From positions 15,868,628-15,932,627 of the forward strand of contig NC_089318.1 in assembly GCF_036669915.1 (NCBI RefSeq): DNA of 64,000 nt, read 5' to 3'. The notes under the pieces were generated by a model. That model saw only the letters and a list, made by a program, of their open reading frames with translations, had not been told where the DNA came from and made no database searches. The DNA comes from Pocillopora verrucosa (lineage: Eukaryota; Cnidaria; Anthozoa; Scleractinia; Pocilloporidae). This document shows, one piece after another, positions 21,076 through 33,487 of the stretch (position 1 is the stretch's first letter; every line of letters begins with the position of its first letter). The position numbers were made by a program, and so were the translations under genes.

Positions 21076-22942
21076 TATTATTGGGTATTTATTGTAAACA
21101 ACCCAATATGCACATTAGACAATACTTTATCGGACGAGTAGAAACTGCTGTAGTGAAAAAACTAATACCGTTGGAGAACTCTTCCATTTACCCATCTTCC
21201 CCCTTTTCTTATACGGTACCATCAAGAGTCATTTCTCCAGGAATTATTCAGCTTTCATATGCGATTGTTAGAGAAGTTTTCAAACTTTTAATCTGGATGT
21301 TAAAGAAGTTAACCGCTAGCCGTAAGATGGCTAAAAAAATTTAGCAGCTTGGTGTAAAAATGGATAAATTTTAACCATTAGTCGTAAGAAGATTGAATAA
21401 ACCTTAATTTTTTTCTATCTACGATGTGTGAAAAGATCTTAAACTGTTCTTTCTTGTCCTATGGCTATAGCAGGGAAACAGAAAATGTTTCCCATGGAAA
21501 AAAATGCTCACAAAGGCGAAATAATGACTGAAACAAAAACAATAAAACACGGTGTGGCCTCCAGACTCGCACGAAAGATTTTGCAACATTTAACTTTCTC
21601 ATTAGAAGGCAATTCCCATTGCTTTTTCTCAGCGTCATGCTGGTGAAAGAGAGATCATTATTATACCGTTAACAAGCGAATAGTTACACTTGCTCGAGTA
21701 ATGATTAACAAATCAACTTTAATTCAATGCTCAAGAGGCAACTACAGTCATATATTTATTCAAAAGTGAATCGACTGAGCAAGGGTTAAACTTTCCATTC
21801 TCTGTTATACTTTGACGGGTCAAGATAATGACTCTTTGTCAGCAAGCTGCCGGTTAGTTAGTCCAAGGGAATCCCCTTCTCTGGAAATGAGTCCAAGGGA
21901 ATCCTCTTTTCTGGTCCCTTTGAGTGCCGAGCCAGGCGAATCCCCTTTTCATAGCGGCTTGTACGCTCGCGGTATGAATATTGTTTGGATGTAGCAGGTC
22001 TGGAAGGGATCTACGCTGCGGCAAAGCATTACAACCTTCTGGGATCTGAAGCTTTTCAGGATCGACGCTTTCGCTCAAGTCCAAAAACCTAAATACAAAC
22101 AAAAATTCGTCAAGAAGCCACACTGTCAACACAGAAGGTTTGAGATTGAAAGTGCAATGATCGCAATGATCGGGTATTTTTAAGGTGACTTTATTCAGTT
22201 CGGACTATCAGAAGTCGATTCGCACGATTTACGGCAGCATCTAACATATTGGATTTCACAAAACCTCTCTGATCTGTGTTAATCAAATACCTCTACCTAT
22301 CCAACTATGTGAGAACAACCAAAAACAGTGATAAACAACGACAACAAAAATGACAACAAAAAGTGCGACATGCCATGCGCGAGCCTTGTTCGCATTTTGC
22401 TTTTGTCTCTCGAGTTTTTTGTTCGTTGTTGTTTTTGATGCTATAAGTGCCATAGGTTTGCAGGAAAGCTAGAGAGACTAATAAGAGACTGGAAAGTACA
22501 CGAGTAAACTTCATTGGCATAAGGGGAAATTTTGCAGAGACGTTGGTAAGTCGCAGAAGGAAATCAGAAGAATGGACCCTTCTGGTATATTTAACCACTT
22601 GCGCCTCAAAAGCGTCTTCGCTCAAGCTCTCTTATAAGTACACAAACTACTCCTTTTGCGCTGCTGTTTTTGTGGCGATCCGCTGCTTAAACAAGGAAAA
22701 TAAAAGATGATTTGGGAAGAAAAATATTATGAGAGGCGAAAAGCCAAACGACAAAGTGAAATAATTTGGCTCAATATTGGGTTTAACAAACTTGCGCCAT
22801 CCTCTCAATCAATTGGGTGAAAACTGGATTAGATGAGTACTTGGACGCCCAAATTTTCATGCCCTACGAAACTTAGCTTGCTTTTACGCTTAGTTCTCCG
22901 GGGCTTAATTTTGATATGTTTTCTCGCTCTGATTAGTTGTGA
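21076..22942. other. Duplicated intergenic sequence downstream of EPDR copy 3
   Basis: Counterpart of 10.93-13.18 kb, with the deletion near 21.47 kb. No gene seen. Confidence 0.5.
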
Positions 22943-25497
22943 TTATACTAGCTTTCGGTTGCAAAACTCAATCATAATGTGCTTTACACAATTACAGTCT
23001 ATTGAATACCTTCCAGAGGTGGCAGATCCCGATTCCGTTGAACCAAAGCTGACTGGTATGCACACTTCGCTATCGCTATCCTCGAAAGTAAAAATCCAAT
23101 GGGCTGAAGGTTGAAACATCCACAATCAAAATAATCGTCCATTACCTGTAGTACTTCATCTAATTTTAATCTGTCTGCTTTAGTGCCCTACCGACCGATG
23201 AAAAGAGAGGTGAGTAGTAGATCATGTTACTCAGTAAAACCACATTCGTTTTTACGATCTGTCATTCCCATCATTGTCGTTGAGTTTTAGTTCAGTGTCT
23301 TCTCCTTTTACTACGTACGATTGCAGACATTAATATTCTCGACGCAGAACGATAGAGGGTGTCGATTCGGCTAACGATAGCCGCTCTGGTATTTTTTAGA
23401 GACTTCATTTTTTGCGTGTGTTCTTTCTTTTTTTCCCGCTTTTTCTATCGCCTACTGATTGTTTTCTTCAGGTCAATTTAACTGAATTCAAAATAAATTT
23501 CTTTGCGACCAAAAAGGAAAGGAGTCCATTTCAGCAAAGAATAGTTTCATGAGGAAATTCATTGTTCAGTTGTGAAGAAATAATTTAGGTTCTAGATCGT
23601 GCGCCGAAATATTTGCAAAAGAAGTACATCACTTGCCTTGATCTATCATTCCTCCATACACATTAACCTTGACGCCATTCATTCCAAGTTTTCCGCTTGT
23701 ATCCAACATTAAGCCTTTGAGTTGGTCGAGGGGAAACAATTCACCCTCGAGCGGTGAAGAATAACATCCCTGGGGGTAAATCGTGTATATCTTGCCCTGT
23801 GGAGCAAAATGTCCATATCATTTTATAGCACCTCATTCATTTGCTAATGGTCGGATGCATTTTGGGTAAAACCAGTTTTTCTGATAAGAGCTGGTTATGC
23901 CAGTCAAACATACATTCGAAGCACACTTGCAAATACAAGACAAACAAAACAATGCAAAGAGTAAACAAAAGATAAATACAAATAAACAAGAATCAAACAA
24001 GCAAAAGAAAAAACTAAAATAAAATGATTATGTAGTTTGATTCTCAATAACTGGCGAGGATGATTCCACAATTTCCAAAAACAATTAGGCAAACAAAAGG
24101 AAACGAACTTATTTACCCCTTTGTAATCCTGTATCATGTTAATTTCGGTACCGGCAAATTGTGTCGTTAAATGCGCTATCTCGCGTTCTGAGTCCATGCT
24201 GAACGTTATTTCAACCTTAGACGTGCCCCCAGAGCCACTGACTATTACCTAGATAGTGGACAAACACGGATTAATTAATCAATCTAATGTTATCAAAAGA
24301 TAGGACAAGAGTCAGAAGCTTATATCTACATAGATGTATATATGTGTATGGGGTGTATGTATGTATGTATGCGTGTACAGTTGTATGTATTTCTCCTTAA
24401 TTGAGCGCTCACCCTAAAGGGGCTTTTCAGGGCTAATACGTAAATGAATTGGAAACAAAAAATGTTCATTAAAGTAGCATGTTTAAATTCCAAACTGGCC
24501 AAAGGCGGGCCAGCTGGCCATAAACAAAGCGTAGTCAAGATGTAAAACTCGGGGTAACCAAGAAACATTCCGGTGAGTAGCAAGGTAGATGGCTTGAACC
24601 TAATACCACCAGATTACCAGCCCTGCGCCCAAACCACTGAGCCAAATTGTCTCTTAAAATTCCAAAAATAAATTTAGCTGTTTAAGTCATATGACTACCG
24701 ACCTTAAATTTATCTTTTCCCCCTCATTCACTTCGTCGTAAGTGAGCTCCGAACGATCCAGAATCTTACAGTTTAAAGAAGATGTGACTCTACATTGTAG
24801 GCGAGAATCTCGCAAGGTGAGTAATTTCTCGACACAGCGTTGTACATAAGATAGCTGTAGTGAAAGCTTTAGATCCCCTCGTTTTGGGAATTAAGAAGCC
24901 AGTTCAGTTCAGTGTCGCAGATTGACTCGGGTGATCTCTCATGCGTAGTCTATTCGTTCTCTGCCAAGTATGTACATTCAAACAGCTTTTACCCTTATTG
25001 AACCGATGAACTTACTTAATATCTTTAATTTATTGCTGTTGTTGTCGTTGTTTTTTATTGCCTTGCAACACTTAGTACCTGATTCAACCGGCTGATCACT
25101 CTTGAGAGAAATAATTGAACTTACCATGTAAAGTCTCCCACTCAACTTAGCTGGAAAGGCTGGAGAGAACAGCAATAAGAAAAATACATTCAATAAAAGT
25201 TGGGTAAAAAATTAAAGGATGCAATTCTTTAATCAACAATCTTAGGTTGGATACAGTTACAGTTCTTACTGTTAAATCGTTTCATTGCGATTTATGCATT
25301 TTAAGGAAAAAAACAAACAACAGAAAACAAAACACTCCAAATCGCAGTCACTTCGAAAATTAGAGGTTTGAACTTAGAACAGTAACAAAAATGAGAGACT
25401 TCTTACCTTTGCATGACAACGCTCGCTTTGCCGGTTTTGGTTTGGCGCTGGCAAAGCCAAAAAGAAAAAATGCCACAAGAAAAAAAGTCTTCATCAT
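22943..25497 (-). CDS. Ependymin-related protein, copy 3
   Basis: The five exons are 25407-25497, 25125-25159, 24117-24248, 23637-23796 and 22943-23103, giving 192 residues. The signal peptide is MMKTFFLVAFFLFGFASA, with the same KPKPAKR segment after it. It is very close to copy 2. Differences include an in-frame six-base duplication that makes DSDSEVC, an additional cysteine (SIDCNC at 173-178), and a changed exon 4 block (LDQLKGLMLDTSG). The ependymin landmarks (SGRLYM, CYSSPLEG, VNVYGG, CIPVSF, terminal EFC) are all present. Intron 4 again uses a GC donor. A TATA-like box lies about 50 bases upstream. It is intact and probably expressed; function is inferred from the family only. Confidence 0.88.
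24470..24645 (-). mobile_element. tRNA-derived SINE remnant in EPDR-3 intron 3
   Basis: On the minus strand TGGCTCAGTGG (24634-24644) is a perfect polymerase III A box, and GGTTCAAGCC (24591-24600) is B-box-like at tRNA spacing. The body continues through a shared stretch ending AAACTGGCC. No functional tRNA fold was found. Confidence 0.65.
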
Positions 25498-25543
25498 CAG
25501 GCAGTGCTGTATCGCTCAACTGCACTGAAGAGCCTACGTTTCA

Positions 25544-25551
25544 TTTTTATA
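25544..25551 (-). promoter_or_regulatory. TATA box of EPDR copy 3
   Basis: TATAAAAA on the minus strand, about 50 bases upstream of the ATG and aligned with the TATA box of copy 2. The 19-bp repeats found upstream of copy 2 are absent. Confidence 0.55.
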
Positions 25552-25559
25552 TTCTGCCA

Positions 25560-28500
25560 AATGTGTAATCAGCTGTTTGAAGCTCATTAAAAAGTAACTC
25601 TAAAACTCCTTTAGCGATGCATGAGGAGAACATTTCTCTATTAAATAGATGGAATTACATTCCATTTTGCTTAGTTCAAAAAGAAAATTGAAAGCAAGCA
25701 CACTGCTGCTCAAAGTTTTAAAAAATCATTCATAATATTTTGAAGTTAGATTTGCCCAGTTGAGTTGGTTAAATTACAACAGATTTTTGTGGGAAGTGGT
25801 CGCTACTGTGTCGCATGAAAGTTTGGAGACTTTTCGAAAGTTTCTGCAGCAACAAAATAAAAAAAATGATTGAAAATGATAAAAAGAAGCTCATGAATTT
25901 TTTTTAGGCCAACGCTTTTATGAAACTTTTCATGGCAAGTGGGCAGCATTTTGGCCTCTCGCGTGATTTTTGTTGTTGTTGTTGTACGAGTCCTTGGGAA
26001 GTTAGGTGTTATTGTAATTTTGTTGAAATGGCCCTGATACGTCGAGTGCGATAAAACATAAGGAGATTAAACATTTTACGCTTCCTTCCTTCCTAATGGT
26101 CAGCAGCTTGAAAAGGAAATCATAAACATTATTTTCTAGCAGAAATCTCGATCATCCCTGACTGCAAAATTCTGCCTACATCTTAAAGAAATGGCCAACC
26201 TGCAAAAATTACATTCCCGAAATTTACATTTCTGTGCCATGTAGTAAAATGCACATACTTGCTAAATGCCTACATAATTCAGAAGCTTTTTAAAGTATGC
26301 GATGAAAGTTAAGAATATTTAAAATTCCGCATGCCACGAAAGAAAAAAATTGCCATATATAACACTAAGTAAATGGTAAGTTTGGATTTTTAGGTTTTTG
26401 ATCTCGCGACGCACATGATTGGGTGTTTTTAATGTGTTGGTTTAAGTTGTTTGATATTTCCATTATTTTACCTTAATTGCCTTTAAATGGATAAAAAGTT
26501 CACAAATAGAATTCAGTTACACGAAGAACTTGATCACCAAAACTATATCATATGCGCAAATTGTTTTACCTTGTCCTGTCACTTTCCACAAATCTGGGAT
26601 GCGGTCTATGAGACTAGGAAATTATTTGCTGCGTCATAAACCTGACTGCTTTGACTCTTTGAAGTAAAATGGTCCTCACTTTGCAAAACGATTATGTTAG
26701 AAGCAGGCAATGGAAATATACAGAACTAACAGCTTATATCGTGCAAAATGTTCTGTACTAACTTTCAGGGGAATGTATGGCTGCTTGAAAGAAAAGTATG
26801 ACTTATAATAATGGTGAATGTTAGAGGACTACTAAGGTTACTAGGGTTACTAGAGACATAAGGTGAATTCGAAAAGTTCTGTTCTCGAAAGTGAGCCGCA
26901 GTCACTTACATTTACAGATGAACCGCTCACTGATTCACTCAGTTGGTCAATCAATCAATCATTTATTGTCTAATTTGCCCCATGACTTGAATTTTAATCA
27001 TAAATATAAAAAAAAAAGGACAAGAGAAAAATGACTTCAAATAGCAGTTATTTGGTAGGGTGCAGCGGATAGCCTTTAGCGATGTTGTCAATTTGTAATA
27101 AAGCCACATTAGCCAACTACATCATCAGCATAATTTTTTGGCTTCATTTTATCTCCACTGATCGTCAAACGAATCTCCACATTATATGGTTCCGCTTAGT
27201 ACACCCATAAGTTTCCGCTTTAATCCCTACACATACAAAGAGAAAGTGCGGATAACTTTCTTTTCGGCAGCTAATGAAGTTGTTTGGTTTTTACAATTCT
27301 TTACGGTGTTGGATGCTTAACTGAAAACTTTTCAGTTTTCCGGGTCGCACTTACATCCAAGTTACAATTTTGTTGTCAGCAGTGTAGGTCTTCAATTTGA
27401 GGTCAGGGTCATTCGGTTTCATTCTAGTCATAAACACAGTACTTTCTCTAAATCTTAATCAACAGCCCATTCCCCCATCTTACCCTTTGGCCAGAATATC
27501 AGTAGATTCCGATGAAACAGTCATAAGAGTGCGATAAAATTTTAACAGTCCATTTGCGGGTGGGAATATATATCGATCGTATTAGAACCCTTAGCAGGGT
27601 TCTCCGAATCGAAAAGATTTGTTGAAAGATAATGTTATTCAATGAAAGACACAGGCATAATAGTGCTTCCAATAGGAGTCGACCCTACGACCTTTCAGTT
27701 TGTACCTCAGATGCACTACCTTTGAGCCGTTTCTTTAGGTCCAAGTTCCAAGAAGACAAGCTTCCTGCATAATGCCAATATTTCTTATTACTCATTTTCT
27801 AGTGTCGTAAGTGCTCGCTCTGAATTCAAATCGTGCTTTTCGATCAGCACTTCAGTACTTCAAATATCAAAGAAAGGACAAATACGAATGGGAACTAATG
27901 GATAAAAACATTGCACTGATCACCTTTCATCCCAATGCAAGTTTTCAATTTTTGTAAAAACATGTTATAATAGACATTTGGAATCAAAAAAGGTTCCATT
28001 AACGCGTGTAAGGAAAACAGTGAAAGTCGATGCTCTTCACCAGCAGCGACCATTAATTTACACAGCCTTGGATCATTTACAGCAATTAACAAAGCTAAAA
28101 TGGCTCGTCACAATTTAATGATTTTCTAATGTTTCTCCCAATGAAACTTAACGTGTTTCGAGGAAACACGAAAGGAAAGATTTAAGATGAAGTAAAATTT
28201 AGTAAAACTATGATGAGTAAGAGTTTTACAGCTAACATTATTAAACAAACCGAAAAAAAAAATTGGTACTTTTTAAAATGGTTTTATTGCATTTTTTTTA
28301 GCTGGATATATTTCTGTGCCTATTTGCTCCAGAATAGTCCTAAGCGGAAATTTAAGCCTCTGCACCAAGTGGAAGCCAAGTCAGCTCAGTGAACTTTTAT
28401 TATCAGTTTTACAGTTGTCTTTCGCACGCTTCCCCTTTTTTACTTTTTTGATTCTCACTCACCATAAAAGTGATTCGCTTCTGTGCCGTCATAAAAAGTC

Positions 28501-28620
28501 GTAAACCCTGAAGGTTTTAAAACGTTTCATTCTTTTTCTAACTTTTATTTTTCAACCTTTTTTTTTTCAGTAATGAACGGGCTTGAGATCTAATGCCTAG
28601 GAATATTCTTAAGTAGAATA
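25560..28620. other. 5' flank of EPDR copy 3 and gene-free DNA
   Basis: Up to 26.68 kb this matches the 5' flank of copy 2. Beyond that it is unique AT-rich sequence with a TCAATCAATCAATCA run near 26.95 kb. No gene or RNA seen. Confidence 0.5.
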
Positions 28621-28626
28621 TTACAG

Positions 28627-28873
28627 GTTATTCTTCTCTTCTTTCTGTTCACCAAGCCAACAAAAACAACGACAACAGCAAAAGGTGATAAAATAAAGGA
28701 AAAGTCACCTTTTGTCAACCCAGTCTTTCGAGTAACCGACCGCTCGATCCAAACGACCAGCGATTACTTTTTCAATTCTATAGCGCTACATGTAACTATT
28801 ACTGATTTGTGGCCATGGTTTTTCGCTGAACCTTTTTAACCTATTGTCAAACTATCAGCATGTGTGATGAAAA
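28627..28873 (+). repeat. Direct repeat, left copy (~245 bp)
   Basis: Nearly identical to 29466-29707. Both start TTCTCTTCTTTCTGTTCACC, pass through GAGTAACCGACCGCTCGATC, and end CTATCAGCATGTGTGATGAA. Confidence 0.9.
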
Positions 28874-29465
28874 TTGAGTGGTTCGAAGTTTCTAACCAAC
28901 ACTATCTTAACTCTAACCCCCTGTTAATTTTTCGCCCCAAAATTCGTATTGATATTCTCCTCACTAATCTCTCTACATTTCCACGGTAATGGCAAAGGGA
29001 ATTTGTTTGATAATCAGGAGCCTCTTGAAGTGGTAATAACTTCTTTTCTCCTCATGGCCTTTACAGTGGATTGAAGGGCGATTCCGTAGGAAGAAATTAG
29101 AAGCCCGTCACTCTTAGGGTTTAAAGGGTTAAAGATATAAAAAAAATGTCATTATTAAGCACCTTTTTCCCTTCGATTTTTTCAAGTCTTGCAACACAAT
29201 TACAGATTATTACATATCGCTGTACACACCCATAGTGCAGCTCTTGGCTACTCAATCAAAGCTTCTTTTGTAGTCTCTTTACTGTAACGCTGTATTTAAA
29301 AAGTTCTAAACGTTGAAAATGAGATTAAAGCAATGTGTACCGGGGCACTATTTGAGTTGTTGATGTAAAGATCCCAGTGGAGTTAACTGTAAACTCTAAA
29401 ATGACCAAAAAAAACCAGCAGTCAGGCGTAAAAATTGACCAATTTTTTTTTGATCAATTTTAATT

Positions 29466-29707
29466 ATTCTCTTCTTTCTGTTCACCAAGCCAACAAAAAC
29501 AACGACAACAACAGAAAGTGATAAAATAAGGGAAAAGTCAGCTTTTGTCAACCCAGTCTTTCGAGTAACCGACCGCTCGATCCAAACGACCAGCGATTAC
29601 TTTTTTCAAGTCTATAGTGCTACATGTAACTATTACTGATTTGTGGCCATGGTTTTTCGCTGAACCTTTTTAACCTATTGTCAAACTATCAGCATGTGTG
29701 ATGAAAA
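29466..29707 (+). repeat. Direct repeat, right copy (~245 bp)
   Basis: Second copy of 28627-28873, lying between the two parts of U3 that match 19.1-19.3 kb and 19.67-20.03 kb. The copy is therefore an insertion into the GPCR 3' flank. Confidence 0.9.
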
Positions 29708-30016
29708 ATCTCACAGGTTTCGAAGAAATTACTTATTTACAGATACGACGTAAAATTTATTAAATTCCGTTCACATAAAGTTTAAAGAAATTCACACTCA
29801 TCCCACATTTGTCAAAAACGTTTAAAAGAAAATTAGAAAATAATTTGAGAGAAAAACCAACTCAGGTTTGAAATATTCTGAAATGTTGATTGCAAACACT
29901 CATATCATTCTAGCTGTCATTAATGACCCTCGGGGGCTGAATGACTAGTGAACATTTACATTCATCAAAGCTGAGTTTTGAGTTTTTTCCTCATAGACCT
30001 TGATTTTTATTTCGGC

Positions 30017-30997
30017 TCATTTTCGACAAAAAATATTCTTCGCTGCTTTTGAAATTTCTCGGCGAATCTCTTGAATTCTCCAACAGTAAAGAAAAGGGTT
30101 TAATGATGCATTTGCGAACAACACTGTCATTGCAAAGCTCAAACACGCGATCTTCACTGAATCTCTCCCCGTTACTTCTATAACAATGAACATGGACAAA
30201 TATGGAACGTAACAGAGAATTAACAGAATGTAGATATAAAACATTGTGACCACGGATCGTCGATAAAGCTGAAGATGGGGTGTGTTTTCTTTCACATGCA
30301 AAATAACTTGTGATTCAGTGTCCTGTGTTTGGAAACGTGAGGCGATCATGGAGTTCTGTAGCATGCGCAAACGAATTTGAAGGGTGACATAAGCCGAAGC
30401 GCATATCAAGAGACAGACAAACACGCTTGCAATATTGAAGATTTGATAGATCTCGATACTCTTGATCCAGGCAATGACCCATAAGCTTGTTGCTGACCAA
30501 AGAAGGAGCAGTAAAATGGCAACACGTCTCAGAGAAATGGCCGCGTTGTAACCCTTTTTTAGATGGAGCGCCAGTAGTCTGTCGATAGCGATCGCAGTCA
30601 CAGTTAAAAAAGACACGGCCGAAAACACATTCGCAGACAAATGGAAGCCAATCCCAGCCACACAAAACATTCGAAAGTTATCGTTCACTTCGGCTGCTTT
30701 GTAAGTGATGTAAAGCGGTTGAACAAGGGCGCCGACTCCGAGGTCAGACATTGCTAAGCTGAAGAGAAGAGCCTTTGATGGGGGGCGAAGCGTCGAAGAC
30801 GATTTGGTTAACGCCCAGAGAATCGCTGAATTTCCAACGATCGCTGTAACTGACAAAACTGCATTGAGCACACAATTTAGGATAAAAGGTAATTTCAACG
30901 CATCTTGACTATAGACTAAAAATCGAGTCAGGTGGTAGCATGAGAGATTTCCATGACGCGTCCATTCTGTGGACTCTGCGTTTAAACTCGTGTTCAT
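30017..30997 (-). CDS. Class A (rhodopsin-like) G-protein-coupled receptor, single exon
   Basis: 326 residues with seven membrane segments. The start is the ATG at 30997, giving MNTSLNAES with an NTS glycosylation site. Segment 1 has GNSAILWAL, segment 2 SLAMSDLGVG, segment 3 ends AIDRLLALHL (DRL in place of DRY), segment 4 has LLLLWSATSLW, segment 6 ILLILCYVPY, and segment 7 NASLNPFLYCW (NPxxY type). A cysteine before segment 3 (MFCVAGIG) could form the usual extracellular disulfide. The short tail ends AAKNIFCRK with a possible palmitoylated cysteine. Intronless class A receptors of this kind, loosely melanocortin- or adenosine-receptor-like, are abundant in cnidarians; the ligand cannot be inferred. 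Its 3' end is duplicated at 19.67-20.03 kb. Confidence 0.92.
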   Translation of the reverse strand: MNTSLNAESTEWTRHGNLSCYHLTRFLVYSQDALKLPFILNCVLNAVLSVTAIVGNSAILWALTKSSSTLRPPSKALLFSLAMSDLGVGALVQPLYITYKAAEVNDNFRMFCVAGIGFHLSANVFSAVSFLTVTAIAIDRLLALHLKKGYNAAISLRRVAILLLLLWSATSLWVIAWIKSIEIYQIFNIASVFVCLLICASAYVTLQIRLRMLQNSMIASRFQTQDTESQVILHVKENTPHLQLYRRSVVTMFYIYILLILCYVPYLSMFIVIEVTGRDSVKIACLSFAMTVLFANASLNPFLYCWRIQEIRREISKAAKNIFCRK

Positions 30998-31000
30998 CAC

Positions 31001-33480
31001 TCTGGTAAAGTAGGCAATTGATTTCTGACCTCAACGAAAATTCTCTCAAAATTTAAAAGCCAGTAAAATGGCTTGTATATAGCGCAGCTGATATAATTTC
31101 ACTAGGCATCACTAACAAACAACATTAAAAGTCATAAGACAGGTGAATCTTTGTATTCTTGTGACATGATCTTCTTTCTCATGGAAATTTTCCGGATCTG
31201 GTGGGAATCCGCCCAATCATGAGTTGATGAGTACGTTGTTTAAAACAATAGCTCACCACGACATGGAAGCGGCGAAACAACGAGTTTATTTGGTAATGAC
31301 GGCATTTTTTTTTTCCTGCGAGAAAAAGATGCGGTTATATCCTTAACAAAAACAGATTTAAAGAACCTTTTGCGTGGGACAGCCGGTTCAGATAATGACA
31401 CATGATTTCAGCATAAATAATTATTAGTGTAAACTATTGTATTTCAGAAAGAAATTTTATTTAAATTGTAAGTCGAATAGCCATCTATAGGGTCAATTCA
31501 TCTCATTTGATTAAAAGAGAGTTGATGACATCAGCGTTCGCTGTTGTAACGTATCCAGAGACAACACAGCATGCAAGCGATAGTGAATTGAAAAAACTCC
31601 TCTTTGCCTGCAAAAAAAAAAAAAAAGCGAGAGAAATGTAATGTAATTGATAGCTCTTATCAAATTGATCATGAAATCCAATTTGCTCTAAAATCGTAAC
31701 TTTTATCTCTTTTTGTTATTCAAGTCAAATAAATAATTTGTGTTACATGAAAGACTTAACTAGAAGAAAGTGGTAACAATAGTCAATTTTGTCGTGGTAG
31801 TCATGTAGTCATTCGTATTTTGGCTGTAATGCCAATAATATAGTATTACTGACATTTTAATTAGAGGAGGTGTCAACAGTAGCGCCGTTTATCGCGTTTT
31901 TACTTCAAACGAGGTGTGCTCTGCATGTTTTTGAGAAAGGTTCGTGGCCAGTTGTAGCCCAATGGATTTTATGTTTTGTTGACTCCTGTTTGATTACCAC
32001 ATTACGTGAAGGCGCTACAAGTATATCTCGATGTTTATAATTTTTCATTGATAAAAGCATATATCTTTGTCACTGAAAGGTTATCCATTTGGTAAAAAAA
32101 AAAAGAAACTAAATCAAAACAACGAAAGGGAAACATTTAAACGCATAGAAAGATAGAAGGCGGACTGATGTACAATGTTTCATCATTTTGGCCTTTTAAA
32201 TTTTTAAAACGTAATTTCTCTAGTTTTTTAAGTAATCAAATGCCTAACTTTTACTTTGTAGTACTATCTGAGGAAGAACATTAATATTCAGAGTTTTTTT
32301 TACAATTTGAATAAGTACAAACTAATTGACCTTAGAAATTAACTATTACTCGCCTCATGTTCAATGAATATTGATGATAATCTCCGAGAAAAAGTCAGGT
32401 TGATTATTCAACTATATTCTTTGAGCCTGAGGCGAATAATCGTTTTAGTATAATCGCTCGAATTCTGTTGTTGTTGTAACTCCTCTTTCTCTAAATAGAG
32501 AAGCATTTCGCACATTTTTTTCAATCTTTTTATTTACTCGCACCGAGATAAGCAATCAATTTCGACTAGAAGATAAAAGGCTTTTTTTAAAATATTTATC
32601 AGCAAAAACCTCTTTTATTACTTTTGAAAGACGATCCGCCAAACTTTGTAGCATCTTTTGTGCTCTTCGGAAATGAATTTGTCCTATCGCGTTTCACACT
32701 TCCCCGTAAACATGGGAAAACGTAGGCCGCCATTTTAGAATTTAGTTCCCTCCCTATGATCCCTTGTTGCCAGGTTATTATGGTGAGATGTGACGCAATC
32801 CTTGATTGATCAGAGTACAAGAATCACTTAGAATTTAAAAGAAACAAGGCTGGGTGCCTCTTTTGAAGTTATTCTCAGATACATGGATAGAAGAACCTAT
32901 CATCTGAAAGATGCTTACAACTTATACAATTTCAATGCATCGATTGGAAACGATGAGTGATGCCTAAATTTCTGAAAACTTTGATTCATTAATCGATCTT
33001 TCTAGGAAAATTTCAAAATTGACAAACAAACAGGTTGAAACAAACATTTGGAGCAATTTGGAAGAAGCTCTACGCATTATTGTTCGAACTACAAGGAAGC
33101 TCAAACAGGACGATTGAGATCTTTCAGGTAAGTTTCACTGATTATAAGACCTCCCTATACCAACTCTTTTGCGTTCATTGCCAACAATTCGGAAAGAGGT
33201 ATTCGAGGTATGTTTCCCGCGGTATGCGTAACCACTGTTGCATGCACACAAGAAGAGTGTTTTAAAAGTGTTGATGAGACGGTGCGACTCCTGCCATTCG
33301 CAAACGATTTTAAATTTTCTGCCTTGAAAGTTAAGCTCTTACCAGGATATCTCTGAACGACTTTCCTTTGCGATAGGGTTGACTCCTGAAATATGTCTCT
33401 TGAGCCGGTGGTAGTTTCTAAATCAGCTACCATTTCCCCATTAATATGCACTCTGGGTTAGGTAAAAGCGGCTGATACTG
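31001..33480. other. Gene-free DNA upstream of the GPCR
   Basis: AT-rich sequence. It has poly-A and poly-T tracts but no gene, RNA or clear repeat that I can support. The upstream GPCR promoter must lie here, but no clear box stands out. Confidence 0.5.
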
Positions 33481-33487
33481 AGATACA

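Larger units (their letters stand above)
20037..30060. repeat. Tandem segmental duplication, unit U3
   Basis: Second copy of the 10.1 kb unit described at 9922-20033. It contains EPDR copy 3 and runs directly into the complete GPCR gene. The stretch 26.68-29.28 kb has no clear counterpart in U2. Confidence 0.85.

Noticed and set aside
24591..24644. tRNA gene
   Set aside because: A and B boxes are present, but no acceptor stem or anticodon arm folds; it fits a SINE head.
30315..30665. 116-codon minus-strand frame inside the GPCR
   Set aside because: It is a shadow frame of the seven-transmembrane coding sequence.
33155..33451. 98-codon minus-strand frame with polar composition
   Set aside because: There is no recognisable domain, and the strong GTAAGT near 33127 lies on the opposite strand. 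Not enough to call a gene.
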